From: Wenyingzhuangia sp. 2_MG-2023
GTDB lineage: Bacteria > Bacteroidota > Bacteroidia > Flavobacteriales > Flavobacteriaceae
DNA: 64,000 nt
Reading direction: 5' to 3'
Assembly (NCBI RefSeq): GCF_030548295.1
Contig: NZ_JAUOSB010000007.1
Span: 102,673 to 166,672 of the forward strand
In this document: positions 36,744 through 46,146 of the stretch, one piece after another
Numbering within the stretch: the stretch's first letter is position 1
Layout: the number at the start of each line of letters is the position of its first letter
Program-made: the position numbers and the translations under genes
Notes under the pieces: generated by a model
The model's input: only the letters and a program-made list of their open reading frames with translations
What the model was told of the DNA's origin: nothing
Databases searched by the model: none

Positions 36744-38263
36744 TGAGTATCAGCATACACAAAAACGCCATAAAAACAACATTGATTGTTATTTACGCAA
36801 CCGTTACTGCTCTAATTTTATATGGACTGAGCGCTGTTTTTGCTTATTTAAATACAGGAGCAGATAGAAATTTAATGCTACACAATAAAATTCATGAAAC
36901 TGTTCATTATCAACCAGAAATTGTTTGGAAAACAAATCAAAACCCTGGAAGAGCAATGGATGAAAACACCTTGCAAAGAATTGAAAAAGATTATTTAAAT
37001 GCTTGGTATGTTAAACATGTAGCTTTTGAAAAAAACACCACAAAAGGACTCAAAGATTATTACACTAAGAGCGCACTAAAAACTATTTCAAAAGCTTTAG
37101 CAACCAACAAAAAAAACAACACAAGTATCAAGTCTACTACTTTAGCACATGATATTTCTCTTGAATTTTTTAGCGAAGATGGACAACTTGTAGTCTTGAC
37201 AGATTCTAATGTAAAAGAGCACAAACAAATTTACCATCAACAAGAATTACAACTAGAAACAACGGAAACAAATACCTATCGTATTTTACTTTTGTTAGAA
37301 GATGGTTTTTGGAGAATTAGACATATTTTAAAAAATAACCCTACACAAAACCCTAACCAAAACCTTGTAAATAAAACATTAACTCAAACCATCAAAGGAA
37401 TCAATTATTACCCACAAGACACTCCTTGGGACATGTTTGGTGATGAATTTGATCCTAAAATTATTGCTGCTGATTTTGAAATTTTGAAAAATGTAGGACT
37501 GAATACAATTCGAATATTTATTCAATATGAAGATTTTGGAAAATCTGATGTAAAACCAGAAAAATTAATCAAGCTACAAAAGGTTTTAGACATAGCTCAA
37601 AATAAAAACCTAGGAGTCATCATCACACTTTTTGATTTTTATGGAAATTACGATGTATTGGATTGGACACTAAACAACAAACACGCAACCACAATTGTAA
37701 ATGCTTGTAAAAATCATCCTGCATTGTTAGCTTGGGATGTAAAAAACGAACCTAATTTAGACTTTGAATCTAGAGGAAAAGAAAATGTACTCTCTTGGTT
37801 GGATCAAATTATTTTCACTGTAAAATCCGCAGATACTACACACCCTGTAACCATTGGTTGGTCTGATATTACTAGTGCTACTTTACTGCAAGAAAATGTT
37901 GATTTTGTATCTTTTCATTACTACGAAGATCTAAATCTATTATCAGAAAAGTATCAAAAATTACAATTAGAAATCCCCAACAAAAAGATTGTTTTAGGAG
38001 AATATGGAATTTCATCCTATAAAGGTTTTTGGAATCCATTTGGACACAACGAAGATGAGCAAGCAAGGTATTACAAACATTTTCAAGAAATAGCGATTGA
38101 AAATAATATTGAATATATTTCTTGGACACTCTATGACTTTACAAAAATCCCCAAAGCTGTTGTGGGTAAACTGCCTTGGAGAAAAAATAATCAAAAACAT
38201 TTTGGTTTTATTGACAGTAAAGGGAAAAGAAAAAAGTCTTTTCAATACATTACTGCATATTAG
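36740..38263 (+). CDS. Membrane-anchored cellulase-type (GH5/clan A) glycoside hydrolase
   Basis: The 507-residue protein has an N-terminal membrane anchor (ALILYGLSAVFAYLN), an approximately 190-residue N-terminal domain and a C-terminal TIM barrel. The barrel shows the clan GH-A catalytic pair: acid/base Glu in LLAWDVKNEPNLD and nucleophile Glu in KIVLGEYGISSY, plus VSFHYYEDL and ISWTLYDFT. Such a hydrolase, tethered on the periplasmic side, would trim or release a nascent polymer, as BcsZ or PelA do in known systems. It overlaps the upstream gene by 4 bp and ends 14 bp past the end of the convergent GT4. Confidence 0.85.
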   Translation: MMSISIHKNAIKTTLIVIYATVTALILYGLSAVFAYLNTGADRNLMLHNKIHETVHYQPEIVWKTNQNPGRAMDENTLQRIEKDYLNAWYVKHVAFEKNTTKGLKDYYTKSALKTISKALATNKKNNTSIKSTTLAHDISLEFFSEDGQLVVLTDSNVKEHKQIYHQQELQLETTETNTYRILLLLEDGFWRIRHILKNNPTQNPNQNLVNKTLTQTIKGINYYPQDTPWDMFGDEFDPKIIAADFEILKNVGLNTIRIFIQYEDFGKSDVKPEKLIKLQKVLDIAQNKNLGVIITLFDFYGNYDVLDWTLNNKHATTIVNACKNHPALLAWDVKNEPNLDFESRGKENVLSWLDQIIFTVKSADTTHPVTIGWSDITSATLLQENVDFVSFHYYEDLNLLSEKYQKLQLEIPNKKIVLGEYGISSYKGFWNPFGHNEDEQARYYKHFQEIAIENNIEYISWTLYDFTKIPKAVVGKLPWRKNNQKHFGFIDSKGKRKKSFQYITAY

Positions 38264-39461
38264 GAGTGCACATATGCATTTCTCTACTTACTGGTAAAAT
38301 AGCCTCAAAGTTCATTAAATACAATTCGGTTATCATTGACATTGGAAAAGCAGTTGCAGCTTTGTAATTTGTTTTTCCTAACCTTTTTCTGTACGACTCA
38401 TCTTCAGCAATTTTCTGTATAGCATCTGCCAAACTTTCAACGCTCGTAGGGTCAAAAAACTCCCCTTCATATCCTTCTTCTTGTACCAATAAAGCTAAAT
38501 CTCCTAAATCTGGCATTACTACTGCTTTACCGTAACTACCTGCCTGGTGTAAAACTCCTGAACTTCCTGTTGTCGAAGTGTAAGGAAACACAACCATAGC
38601 ACTTTCTTGAAACAATTTTTCTACTTGATTTTCTTCTACATATCCTGTAAAACGAATGTTAGACAAATTCTTGTATTTTTCTTCTACTCCTTTTAAATAT
38701 CCTGGTACATTAGGGTTGTCTGTTCCCGCAATTACAACCTCTAAATCTAATTTTGTTCTGTTTTTAATAAGTTCCACAGCTTCTATCATCATCTCTACTT
38801 TTTTGTAAGTACCAAACTTACCAAAAGTCATAATTTGCAAAGGACCTTCTGGAGTTTCAAAATTAGGTGTTTCTGGAATCTCAAAAGTCCCGTGAGGAAT
38901 TACTACAATATTGTCTTTTTTATACTTAGCTTCTAATATTTTCACATATTTTTCCATCGTTACAATTACAGTATCTGCCTGTAAAATCAATTTCGTAAGT
39001 GTAGTTCCAATAAAACCGTAAAGTTTTTGCATCATTTTATTAGATGTAAAACCTGCTGTTCCTAAATCTACCTCTTCTAATATATTGTGTAACAAAACAA
39101 GTGTTGGTACTTTTTTAAGTTTTAGCAATAAAGGCAGCATCAACCCTAAAGCTGCTGCTAATTTTTTATCTCCAAACTTCATAAATTGCAAGTTGAACAT
39201 CACCACATCTGGCTTGGTCTGACTCACGGCTTTAGATACGCTCAAAATATTTTTATAACTGTTGAACTCCCAACATTCTTTGACTGTGATGGTACATCCT
39301 TGTTCTTCAAAAGTGATGTCTTTTGCTTCGGGAGTTTTATCCGTTAACAACACAATTTCTGTTATTTGTTCTTTTTGTCTAAAATGCTTTACTAAATGAT
39401 AAGCATATTCGTTTAACGTTACTTTACTTGGGGGGTAAGAAGTTACAATAGCTAGTTTCAT
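38250..39461 (-). CDS. GT4-family glycosyltransferase
   Basis: This 403-residue GT-B enzyme has an N-terminal acceptor lobe (LAIVTSYPPSKVTLNEYAYH) and a C-terminal donor lobe with IMTFGKFGTYKKVEMMIEA, VIPHGTFEIP, and the EX7E-type segment VVFPYTSTTGSSGVLHQAG with VMPDLGDLALLVQEEGYEG. It transfers a nucleotide sugar on the cytoplasmic side. The gene is upstream on the minus strand of nothing but the convergent hydrolase (14-bp overlap) and follows the flippase gene after 97 bp. That gap contains a LytTR-like double site. Confidence 0.9.
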   Translation of the reverse strand: MKLAIVTSYPPSKVTLNEYAYHLVKHFRQKEQITEIVLLTDKTPEAKDITFEEQGCTITVKECWEFNSYKNILSVSKAVSQTKPDVVMFNLQFMKFGDKKLAAALGLMLPLLLKLKKVPTLVLLHNILEEVDLGTAGFTSNKMMQKLYGFIGTTLTKLILQADTVIVTMEKYVKILEAKYKKDNIVVIPHGTFEIPETPNFETPEGPLQIMTFGKFGTYKKVEMMIEAVELIKNRTKLDLEVVIAGTDNPNVPGYLKGVEEKYKNLSNIRFTGYVEENQVEKLFQESAMVVFPYTSTTGSSGVLHQAGSYGKAVVMPDLGDLALLVQEEGYEGEFFDPTSVESLADAIQKIAEDESYRKRLGKTNYKAATAFPMSMITELYLMNFEAILPVSREMHMCTPNMQ

Positions 39462-39521
39462 CGTGAGTGTGTTTTTATTTTTATGTAAAATTACTTCTTA
39501 AATTCAGTTTTTATTTCAGTT

Positions 39522-39555
39522 TATAGACCAACTGCATTTTAGTGTCGGTGAACTG
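39522..39555. promoter_or_regulatory. LytTR-like double site upstream of the GT4 gene
   Basis: TATAGACCAACTG at 39522 and TGTCGGTGAACTG at 39543 are direct repeats exactly 21 bp apart. Read on the gene strand they give GCAGTTGGT and ACAGTTCAC, each 8 of 9 to the LytTR consensus. They lie 61-94 bp before the GT4 start. The same layout occurs at 52735-52768. Confidence 0.5.
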
Positions 39556-39558
39556 TTA

Positions 39559-40821
39559 TTAAACTAAGGTTTTCCTGTATTTAGAAACAAAGCCATCCCA
39601 AAAGAAAAAGACCAATTGGAAAGAAAACAAGGATAACATTGCTATAATTTGCATGTGCACAACCTGTTCTAAAGATTCATGATACAATACAATTAAAACG
39701 ACTTGCATTCCTCCAAATATAGCGGAGACAATAACTGGTACATATTTGTCCAACGAAAGAAAATAGTAAGCAAATATATTGGCTACTGCAAAAACTCCCG
39801 TTGCAAGAGCATATTTCCACATTAACGGAGCAATAGAAACATATGCATTACCAAAAAGCAACTGTACAATAAGCACAGGAAAAAATTTACATATTAAAAC
39901 AATCGCTAAAGCAATCATTCCTATATACAACACATATTTAGACAATACCTGCGTGGTATCTTTTCCTTCTTTTTTTAATTGAACCACAGTTGGCAGCAAC
40001 AACATTACAAACATCCAAGCAATAAAATAAACAATGCGTCCTATTAAGGCTAAAGAAGCATACAATCCTGCTTGGTATGCATCAAAAAAATGTTTTACCA
40101 AAAGAATATCACTATTGTTAATAATGATCTGAGACAGTTCGTAAAAAGCTGTAATAGCAAAAAAACGTTTCATCAAAGTCAACTCCTTAGACGGTAACAG
40201 AACATCACTCTTCAAAAAGTTTGGATCAAATTTGAACGGAAACAAACCAACAAACAAAGAAACCAATACTCCAATGGCAATCATTACAGAAGCATGAGAG
40301 GGAAACAATATAACTAATAGCAATGTAATTACAAGTCTTGTTGCCATTTCCGCTTGATATGTAATAGATAACAACTTGAATTCTTTTTTTCCTTGGTACA
40401 AACCTCTATTGACACTCATCAAAAAATACAATGGAATTCCTATTCCAAAAATGGTAAACATGGACCAAGATGTTGTATGAAACACCTGTTGCAATTCTTT
40501 AGAAAAAATAACGACTAGCGCTCCAAAAACCAGCCCTACAATTGTTGCGCTTTTATAAACCTTATTTACAAAAACATTGTAAAACTCCTCTTCTATAGTT
40601 ACCGAAAACTTTGCAACCACCAATTGAAAAGTCATTGCTACAAAAGATAGTATTAATAATGAGGTAATTAAGATCGCCGCATCCGAAAATTGCTCTGGCC
40701 CTAAAATTCTACCCAATAACAAATTATATAAGTAATTACCAGCATTTACTACCAATACACTTAGCATAAATAAATTTTCTTGAGTCAAAACTCTTTTCTT
40801 AGCAATAGACATTGTTTCCAT
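39559..40821 (-). CDS. Polysaccharide flippase, Wzx/MATE-like
   Basis: This 420-residue polytopic protein has about 12 membrane helices and the Wzx-type beginning NYLYNLLLGRILGPEQFSDAA, then a conserved region FLMSVNRGLYQGKKEFKLL typical of PST/Wzx proteins. It would flip a lipid-linked or growing glycan across the inner membrane. Starts at 40821 or 40812 are both possible. It is divergent from the beta-barrel gene, and the 140-bp gap contains both promoters. It precedes the GT4 gene by 97 bp. Confidence 0.85.
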   Translation of the reverse strand: METMSIAKKRVLTQENLFMLSVLVVNAGNYLYNLLLGRILGPEQFSDAAILITSLLILSFVAMTFQLVVAKFSVTIEEEFYNVFVNKVYKSATIVGLVFGALVVIFSKELQQVFHTTSWSMFTIFGIGIPLYFLMSVNRGLYQGKKEFKLLSITYQAEMATRLVITLLLVILFPSHASVMIAIGVLVSLFVGLFPFKFDPNFLKSDVLLPSKELTLMKRFFAITAFYELSQIIINNSDILLVKHFFDAYQAGLYASLALIGRIVYFIAWMFVMLLLPTVVQLKKEGKDTTQVLSKYVLYIGMIALAIVLICKFFPVLIVQLLFGNAYVSIAPLMWKYALATGVFAVANIFAYYFLSLDKYVPVIVSAIFGGMQVVLIVLYHESLEQVVHMQIIAMLSLFSFQLVFFFWDGFVSKYRKTLV

Positions 40822-40877
40822 TTTTCCGTTCGATTAAGTTACAATTTAATCCAAAAGTCTTTCATTTCTGTCTCAAA

Positions 40878-40899
40878 TTCGTTTCTATTTCGTTCAACA
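40878..40899. promoter_or_regulatory. Eleven-bp tandem repeats upstream of the TPR/beta-barrel gene
   Basis: TTCGTTTCTAT (40878) and TTCGTTCAACA (40889) are spaced by 11 bp, and a weaker third TTCTGTCTC lies 11-12 bp before them. They sit 65-90 bp before the ATG. They are one helical turn apart, so they may be regulator-binding sites. Confidence 0.3.
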
Positions 40900-40964
40900 A
40901 CCATTTCATATCGATGAGTGAATGGATTATAATCCTTAAATTGTATTCCATAAAAATGTTACCT

Positions 40965-43031
40965 ATGAAAAACCTAAAAGAGCTTATTTGCCTTGTATTC
41001 TTTATTTATTCTAGTTTTGGATTTGCACAACAAATGCAAGAAGGATTCACCTTATTAGAAACTGGGAAATACGCAAGTTCCGAAGTTTTTTTTAACAACG
41101 TGTTAAAAGACTATCCAAACAACAAAACTGCCAAACTCTGCTACGGAAGAGCAGTGGGGCTGAATGGAAAATCTGACAAAGCTGTTAAAATATTTACCGA
41201 TTTGCTGGAAACTTATCCTAGTGATTTTGAAATAAAATTGAATTACGCAGAATCTCTATTGTGGAACAAACAATATAACAAAGCCAAAGACTTTTATCAA
41301 AAACTGGTAAAAACAAACGACAAAAGTTTTCCTGCATTATTGGGCTATGCCAACACCTTATCTAATTTAAAAGAATACAATGATGCTCTTAATTATGTAA
41401 ACTTAGCCTTAGATGTTTTGCCCAAAAATCCAAATGCAATGGTTTCTAAAAAGTACATTTATTTAGGATTGGCAAATCAACAGGTCCAGAATCAAAAATA
41501 CGCTGAAGCTATTGAAACATTAACTACAGATTTGCAATTGTTTCCAAAAGACAAAGACATTCTGCTTAATTTAGGAAACACTTATGTCATTGCAAAAAAA
41601 TATACCCAAGCAGAAACGGTATATTCAGAAATGACCAAAGACACTACCTTATATTTTACCGCAAAAAACAACTTATCATTACTTGCACACTTGCAAGAGA
41701 AAGACAAAAAAGCGTTAGAAATTAGCACCAAAACACTTTCGGAACTAACCCAAAACACCAAAGCAAAAGATACACAAAACACACAAGAACGATATACACA
41801 GTCTTTAATTTGGAATAGAAAATTTAAGCAAGCTAAAAATTACATTGACGAAATTTCAAAAGACAAAGAAAGTGAAAGTTGGATATTAGCCCTTAAAGCT
41901 ACTTTGTATACATATACTGGAGATTTTAGCAAAAGTCTAAAAGCATACGATCTTATTTTGGAAAACGACCAAGCTTCATTTGATGGGAATTTGGGAAAAG
42001 CCAATGCTTTAAAAGCAAATAACAAAATACGTGAAGCTTATTTGGCTGCTGAAAAAACACTTAGTTTTTTTCCAAAACAAAAAGATGCCACCAACTTTAT
42101 AAAACAATTAGATCTTAGTTACATTCCATCATTTGAAACCAAAGCAAGTTATAGCTATGACAATGGAGATAGTGAGAGTTACACCTCTGCCTCCAATATA
42201 ACATTGCCTATAAACATCAAAACTAAACTTTTGGCAAACTATCAATACAAAAATGCGGTGAACGATGTTACAGACAATCAAAGCACGTCCAACTCATTTG
42301 GGTTAGGAGTGGATTATTCACTACATCCTAAAATTAATTTTATAGGTACTGTGGGTATTGACAATGTGAGTGGTGATGCTACAGAATACAATCAGTTTTC
42401 CACACATTTACAGTTCAAAACCAAACCTTTCAAACTTCAAAATTTAGATTTTGGTTACTTAAGAGAGTTGCAAAACTTTAATGCCGAGTTGTTAAACCGA
42501 GAATTGATTCAAAATCATTTTTATGCAAATTACAATTTAAGCACCAACTTTAATTTTGGATGGTTTACTCAATATTATTATACATCTCAGAATGATGATA
42601 ATGTTAGAAATTTACTTTTTACATCTTTATATTACAACCTACTGCAAAAACCTGCTTTAAAAACAGGAATCAATTTCCAGTCGTTAGGTTTTAAGAACCA
42701 AGTACCAACTATTTATTTTAGTCCTTCTAAATTTAAAGCTGTTGAACTTTTTGTAAATCTAATCAAAGACAAAGCGATTGCGACAAACAAAGATTGGTTT
42801 TACGGGTTGACTACTGCTGTTGGATACCAATACATAGAAGATGATCCAAAACAAGGTACCTATAGAATACAGAGCAATGTAGGTTATAAATTTAACGAGT
42901 ACTGGTCTGTTGAAGGTTACGGAAACCACAGTAACATTGCATCGGCAGCTGCTAGTGGATTTACATATACCGAGTTCGGAATCAGGTTGATTGGTAAGTT
43001 TTTAAAGAAACCTATTTTTAAAACCTTATAA
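40965..43031 (+). CDS. TPR-repeat protein with C-terminal YaiO-like outer-membrane beta-barrel
   Basis: This 688-residue protein has a signal peptide at MKNLKELICLVFFIYSSFGFA, about nine TPR-like helical pairs (for example AKLCYGRAVGLNGKSDKAVK and NLGNTYVIAKKYTQAETVY), then from about residue 385 alternating aromatic strands ending in a typical barrel tail (TYTEFGIRLIGKFLKK). The TPR-then-barrel layout matches polysaccharide export proteins of the BcsC/PgaA/PelB type and the YaiO barrel family. The frame extends upstream to 40812 but would overlap the flippase gene, so I chose the ATG at 40965, which starts the signal peptide. Its 3' end is duplicated at 46147-46497. Confidence 0.85.
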   Translation: MKNLKELICLVFFIYSSFGFAQQMQEGFTLLETGKYASSEVFFNNVLKDYPNNKTAKLCYGRAVGLNGKSDKAVKIFTDLLETYPSDFEIKLNYAESLLWNKQYNKAKDFYQKLVKTNDKSFPALLGYANTLSNLKEYNDALNYVNLALDVLPKNPNAMVSKKYIYLGLANQQVQNQKYAEAIETLTTDLQLFPKDKDILLNLGNTYVIAKKYTQAETVYSEMTKDTTLYFTAKNNLSLLAHLQEKDKKALEISTKTLSELTQNTKAKDTQNTQERYTQSLIWNRKFKQAKNYIDEISKDKESESWILALKATLYTYTGDFSKSLKAYDLILENDQASFDGNLGKANALKANNKIREAYLAAEKTLSFFPKQKDATNFIKQLDLSYIPSFETKASYSYDNGDSESYTSASNITLPINIKTKLLANYQYKNAVNDVTDNQSTSNSFGLGVDYSLHPKINFIGTVGIDNVSGDATEYNQFSTHLQFKTKPFKLQNLDFGYLRELQNFNAELLNRELIQNHFYANYNLSTNFNFGWFTQYYYTSQNDDNVRNLLFTSLYYNLLQKPALKTGINFQSLGFKNQVPTIYFSPSKFKAVELFVNLIKDKAIATNKDWFYGLTTAVGYQYIEDDPKQGTYRIQSNVGYKFNEYWSVEGYGNHSNIASAAASGFTYTEFGIRLIGKFLKKPIFKTL

Positions 43032-43090
43032 TAGGTTCAATTTCTCATCAATTCTGGTCTGTTGGAACCAACTTAATTTAGATCTTTTTT
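42740..43090. repeat. Direct repeat copy 1 (end of the beta-barrel gene plus relic of the LytTR gene)
   Basis: This stretch and 46147-46497 are long direct repeats with a run of near-identity (for example GACTGGTTTTA/GATTGGTTTTA through AGTAACATTGCATCGGCA). Here the beta-barrel reading frame is intact and the LytTR end is broken. The other copy is the reverse. Together they bracket the sulfatase module. Confidence 0.85.
43032..43090 (-). pseudogene. Relic of the 3' end of the LytTR regulator gene
   Basis: Read on the minus strand, the bases after the beta-barrel stop give KKDLN, a stop, then SNRPELM, another stop and TYY. This matches the C-terminus of the LytTR protein at 46429 (VSRSNRPELMKRLNLL), but with stops and frame breaks. 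Only about 20 codons remain. Confidence 0.75.
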
Positions 43091-43129
43091 ACAACAGCCA
43101 TTAAAAACGAAATTAAAGAATTAAACAAA

Positions 43130-43168
43130 TTAAAATAAAGCCAGTGTTGACCACTGGCTTTATTTTAA
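43130..43168. terminator. Terminator between the beta-barrel gene and the glycoside hydrolase
   Basis: Stem AAAATAAAGCCAGTG / CACTGGCTTTATTTT with a TTGAC loop. It serves convergent genes on both sides. Confidence 0.9.
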
Positions 43169-43216
43169 CGCGTACTTGTTGTTAATTTGTATTTTAATCT
43201 ATTTCAGTCAAAAAAA

Positions 43217-44446
43217 CTAAAACCAGGTTATTTTAGCTTCTTTTTTTTCAGTATCAACCCACACCTTGGCATGCTCAAACTCTCTAGTAAATTCCCAACT
43301 ATCTTTATTCAGTCTACTAAAAGCTCCTTTTGGTGCTCCTAAAGGTTTAAGTAATTCTGGATACTCTACCAATGGTCCTGTACTTAAACGCCACCCCCAA
43401 CCATATTGAAAGTAAGAATAAGGCTGTGCACCAATTAAAAAACATGCTTGATAATATTCTAACCTTTCCTTAGACAATTCTTCAAGAGATTCTCCCCTTG
43501 AACCTTTTATTAATGTTTGACTTGCCTCTTCTATTTCAGCCTCCACACCAATTCTAAAAATTGACATTTTTCCTGCTTTAGCGTTTGCTAACATATACCC
43601 CCACTCTTTTAATAAATTTTCTTTTGCTAAAGCTTTTTCATTGTAATGCTCAAACATAGCAGCATCTATTGCTGGAAAAACCTCTTCAACATGAGATGCG
43701 TTGTTTCCTAAAAGAATTCTATCTGGTCCTAATCCAATTTTTAAATTCATCATCATTTCTCCCATTGCAGCCTCTACCTCTTTTGTTTGTGAATTACGTA
43801 GCCAAACAAAAGCATGCATTTGATCTATAAAAACACCATCAGCATCAGAGTCCTTCACTCCTTGAACAACTGTTTTTACCCACCACGCTCTAAATTCTGG
43901 ATTTAAAACATCAAAATAAAAGGTGTTATTTCTATGCTCTAATTCACCTGTTTCTTTGTTATGAATTAAAAACTTCTCTAACTCTGGATAATTCTTAATT
44001 TTATTTTTTGTAAAATTTTGATTGTATGAAGTAAATGGCCATGCATAAGCTGAATTAAAATAGTAAAGTGCTTTTATACTTGGTTTAATAGCCTTAAAAT
44101 TAGCTATTTCCTGTTTGGCTCCTATTTCTGCAAATTTTAATGATTTACAAGCATGATTTTTTTCGATACAGATAAAATCTGCTTTATTAGCAATCGTCTT
44201 TACTTCTTTAGATGTTAACAATCTTGTCCCATCACCAAACATAAAATATTGTGGTGTTACCTCCCAACTAAATTTAGGATAAAACTCCTGAGCTTTAAAC
44301 TCCGTACCATCTGTCACATAAAATGTTTTATGTTCTTGTTGGGTTGTCCCCTCAGCATTCTTATTGATTTTTGACACACTACAAGCTCCACAAAGTAGCA
44401 GCAACAATAAAACGGTTATATTATTCTTTATATTCTGAATCATCAT
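43217..44446 (-). CDS. Putative glycoside hydrolase (GHL15-like TIM barrel) lipoprotein
   Basis: This 409-residue protein has a lipoprotein signal ending in the lipobox LCGAC (Cys22). The mature part resembles hypothetical hydrolases of the GHL15 type: IKALYYFNSAYAWPF, DVLNPEFRAWWVKTVVQG, DADGVFIDQMHAF with an Asp pair, and MFEHYNEKAL. These fit a (beta/alpha)8 barrel with Asp/Glu at strand ends. It lies 58 bp after the sulfatase on the same strand, so the two probably act together on a sulfated marine glycan. The substrate is not identifiable. Confidence 0.65.
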   Translation of the reverse strand: MMIQNIKNNITVLLLLLLCGACSVSKINKNAEGTTQQEHKTFYVTDGTEFKAQEFYPKFSWEVTPQYFMFGDGTRLLTSKEVKTIANKADFICIEKNHACKSLKFAEIGAKQEIANFKAIKPSIKALYYFNSAYAWPFTSYNQNFTKNKIKNYPELEKFLIHNKETGELEHRNNTFYFDVLNPEFRAWWVKTVVQGVKDSDADGVFIDQMHAFVWLRNSQTKEVEAAMGEMMMNLKIGLGPDRILLGNNASHVEEVFPAIDAAMFEHYNEKALAKENLLKEWGYMLANAKAGKMSIFRIGVEAEIEEASQTLIKGSRGESLEELSKERLEYYQACFLIGAQPYSYFQYGWGWRLSTGPLVEYPELLKPLGAPKGAFSRLNKDSWEFTREFEHAKVWVDTEKKEAKITWF

Positions 44447-44504
44447 TTCTTATATATTAGACAAACACTTCATTAAAAAAATTGGATCATTTGATGAGCT
44501 ACGA

Positions 44505-45887
44505 CTATCTCTCACTTGAAAAACAGCTTTCTGGTGCCGATATAGGCAATGTATTTTTAAATGATTTTAATTTATCTTTTAATTCTTTTACTATTTGTGG
44601 GTTTTGATTTGAAACATCTACCTTTTCTCTCCAATCTGAATCAATATTATACAACGCTGTTTTCCCTATTTTTTCATTCGTCAACAATTTCCAAGAACCT
44701 TTTTGAACCCCACCCGATGGCCAAAAATATTTTCGATTACTAGAAAATCTCCAGTCCCAAAAAATTTCACTATCACGTTCCATAACCTCTCCTTTTAAAG
44801 CTCTTACAATACTAACTCCATCTGGTTTATACCCTTTTGGTAGATCTAATTTTGCTAACTCTAAAAAAGTAGGCAGTAAATCTATGGTAGCCAACTTTGT
44901 TGTTTTATTAACCACTCCAGCAGGTACCGTTCCTGGCCACCTAACAATAAACGGAATACGAACACCACCCGCAAATAAAGAACGTTTTCTTCCTTTTAAC
45001 CCACCCGTAGTACCTACAGAATAGTAAATTCCATAGCCTGGTCCTGTAGAATTATCTTCGGTTATTTTATGACTCTCATTCCCTGTAAATTCAGGTCCAT
45101 TATCTGAAGAGAAAAGAACCAGTGTATTATTATCTATACCTAATTCTTTTAAGGTTTTAAAAAGTTCCCCTATACGATCATCATACTCTGCCACAACAGC
45201 AGCATAAACTTGTTGCTGCTCATTTAAATGAGCAAATTTATCCATGTATTTTTTCTTAGGATAGTGTGGTGTGTGCGTTGCATGAATCCATGCATTTACA
45301 AAAAAAGGTTTGTTTTTATTACGTTTTGCAAACTCAATAGTTTTATACAAAGTAGAATCTACCTGCATTTGATGTAAATCACTTGGTAAATTAAAAGCAC
45401 CATACTCATCGTAACCATATGCTAAAGGAGAAGGTGCGTCTTTAATATGTGTATTAGACAAATGCCACTTACCAAAATGTGCTGTTGTATACCCTGCTTC
45501 TTTTAACATACGAGGCAACATTGGAGCTTTTGGATTTAACCAATCTGGCATATTTCTTTTAACATGAGATTCTACAGACGCAAAATGACCATGCACACTA
45601 TGACGTGCGGGGTACTGACCTGTAATAACCGCAACTCTACTTGGAGAACAAACTGGGTTTACTACTGAAAAATTTTGAAAATCTATTCCTTCTGCACTCA
45701 TTTTATCTAAACTTGGTGTTTCGCAAAAAGAACTTCCATGAATTCCTAAATCTCCATACCCCCAATCATCTGCATAAATAAAAATGATGTTAGGTTGTCT
45801 TTTATCTTGTGCCGTTAAGGTTAAATTATTGATAGAGATTAAAAGAAGAACTAAAAACTTTATGAAAATTGTATTATAGTATTTCAT
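44505..45887 (-). CDS. Family S1 sulfatase (formylglycine type)
   Basis: This 460-residue exported sulfatase has a signal peptide (ends near NLTLTAQ). The formylglycine-forming motif CSPSR begins at Cys80 in NPVCSPSRVAVITG, so maturation by an anaerobic or FGE-type enzyme is needed. Metal ligands are visible in IYADDWGYGDLG and SSDNGPEF, and the LRxG-like PAMLPRMLKEAGYTTAHFGKWH is canonical. It hydrolyses a sulfate ester of a polysaccharide or oligosaccharide in the periplasm. It forms a two-gene module with the GHL15-like lipoprotein. Confidence 0.93.
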   Translation of the reverse strand: MKYYNTIFIKFLVLLLISINNLTLTAQDKRQPNIIFIYADDWGYGDLGIHGSSFCETPSLDKMSAEGIDFQNFSVVNPVCSPSRVAVITGQYPARHSVHGHFASVESHVKRNMPDWLNPKAPMLPRMLKEAGYTTAHFGKWHLSNTHIKDAPSPLAYGYDEYGAFNLPSDLHQMQVDSTLYKTIEFAKRNKNKPFFVNAWIHATHTPHYPKKKYMDKFAHLNEQQQVYAAVVAEYDDRIGELFKTLKELGIDNNTLVLFSSDNGPEFTGNESHKITEDNSTGPGYGIYYSVGTTGGLKGRKRSLFAGGVRIPFIVRWPGTVPAGVVNKTTKLATIDLLPTFLELAKLDLPKGYKPDGVSIVRALKGEVMERDSEIFWDWRFSSNRKYFWPSGGVQKGSWKLLTNEKIGKTALYNIDSDWREKVDVSNQNPQIVKELKDKLKSFKNTLPISAPESCFSSER

Positions 45888-46146
45888 TATTATGTGTTGA
45901 GTTTTTTAACTGTTACAAATTTATCATCAAATACGCTATCATAATTTCTCATATCTAGCATTGTTTTGCTTTAAATCATCAAAACAGCAAATACCAATTC
46001 TTGAGTTGGAGATAGTTATCAATTTATTCTTTAGTAAAACATTAATTGCATAAGACAAATAGCCACACACACGTTTAACTTAAACAACAAAGAACTGTGA
46101 CACTTGAGGGAACTGCTTTAAACCAAATTATCTTCTATTTAATATT

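Noticed and set aside
39559..43031. True Pel operon
   Set aside because: The flippase and TPR-barrel resemble PelG and PelB only in general layout; no PelD-like receptor, PelC or PelE was recognised, so the name is not justified.
43217..45887. Sulfatase/GH module as a classical transposon
   Set aside because: The flanking duplications are about 350 bp, far longer than a target-site duplication, and no transposase or terminal inverted repeats were seen.
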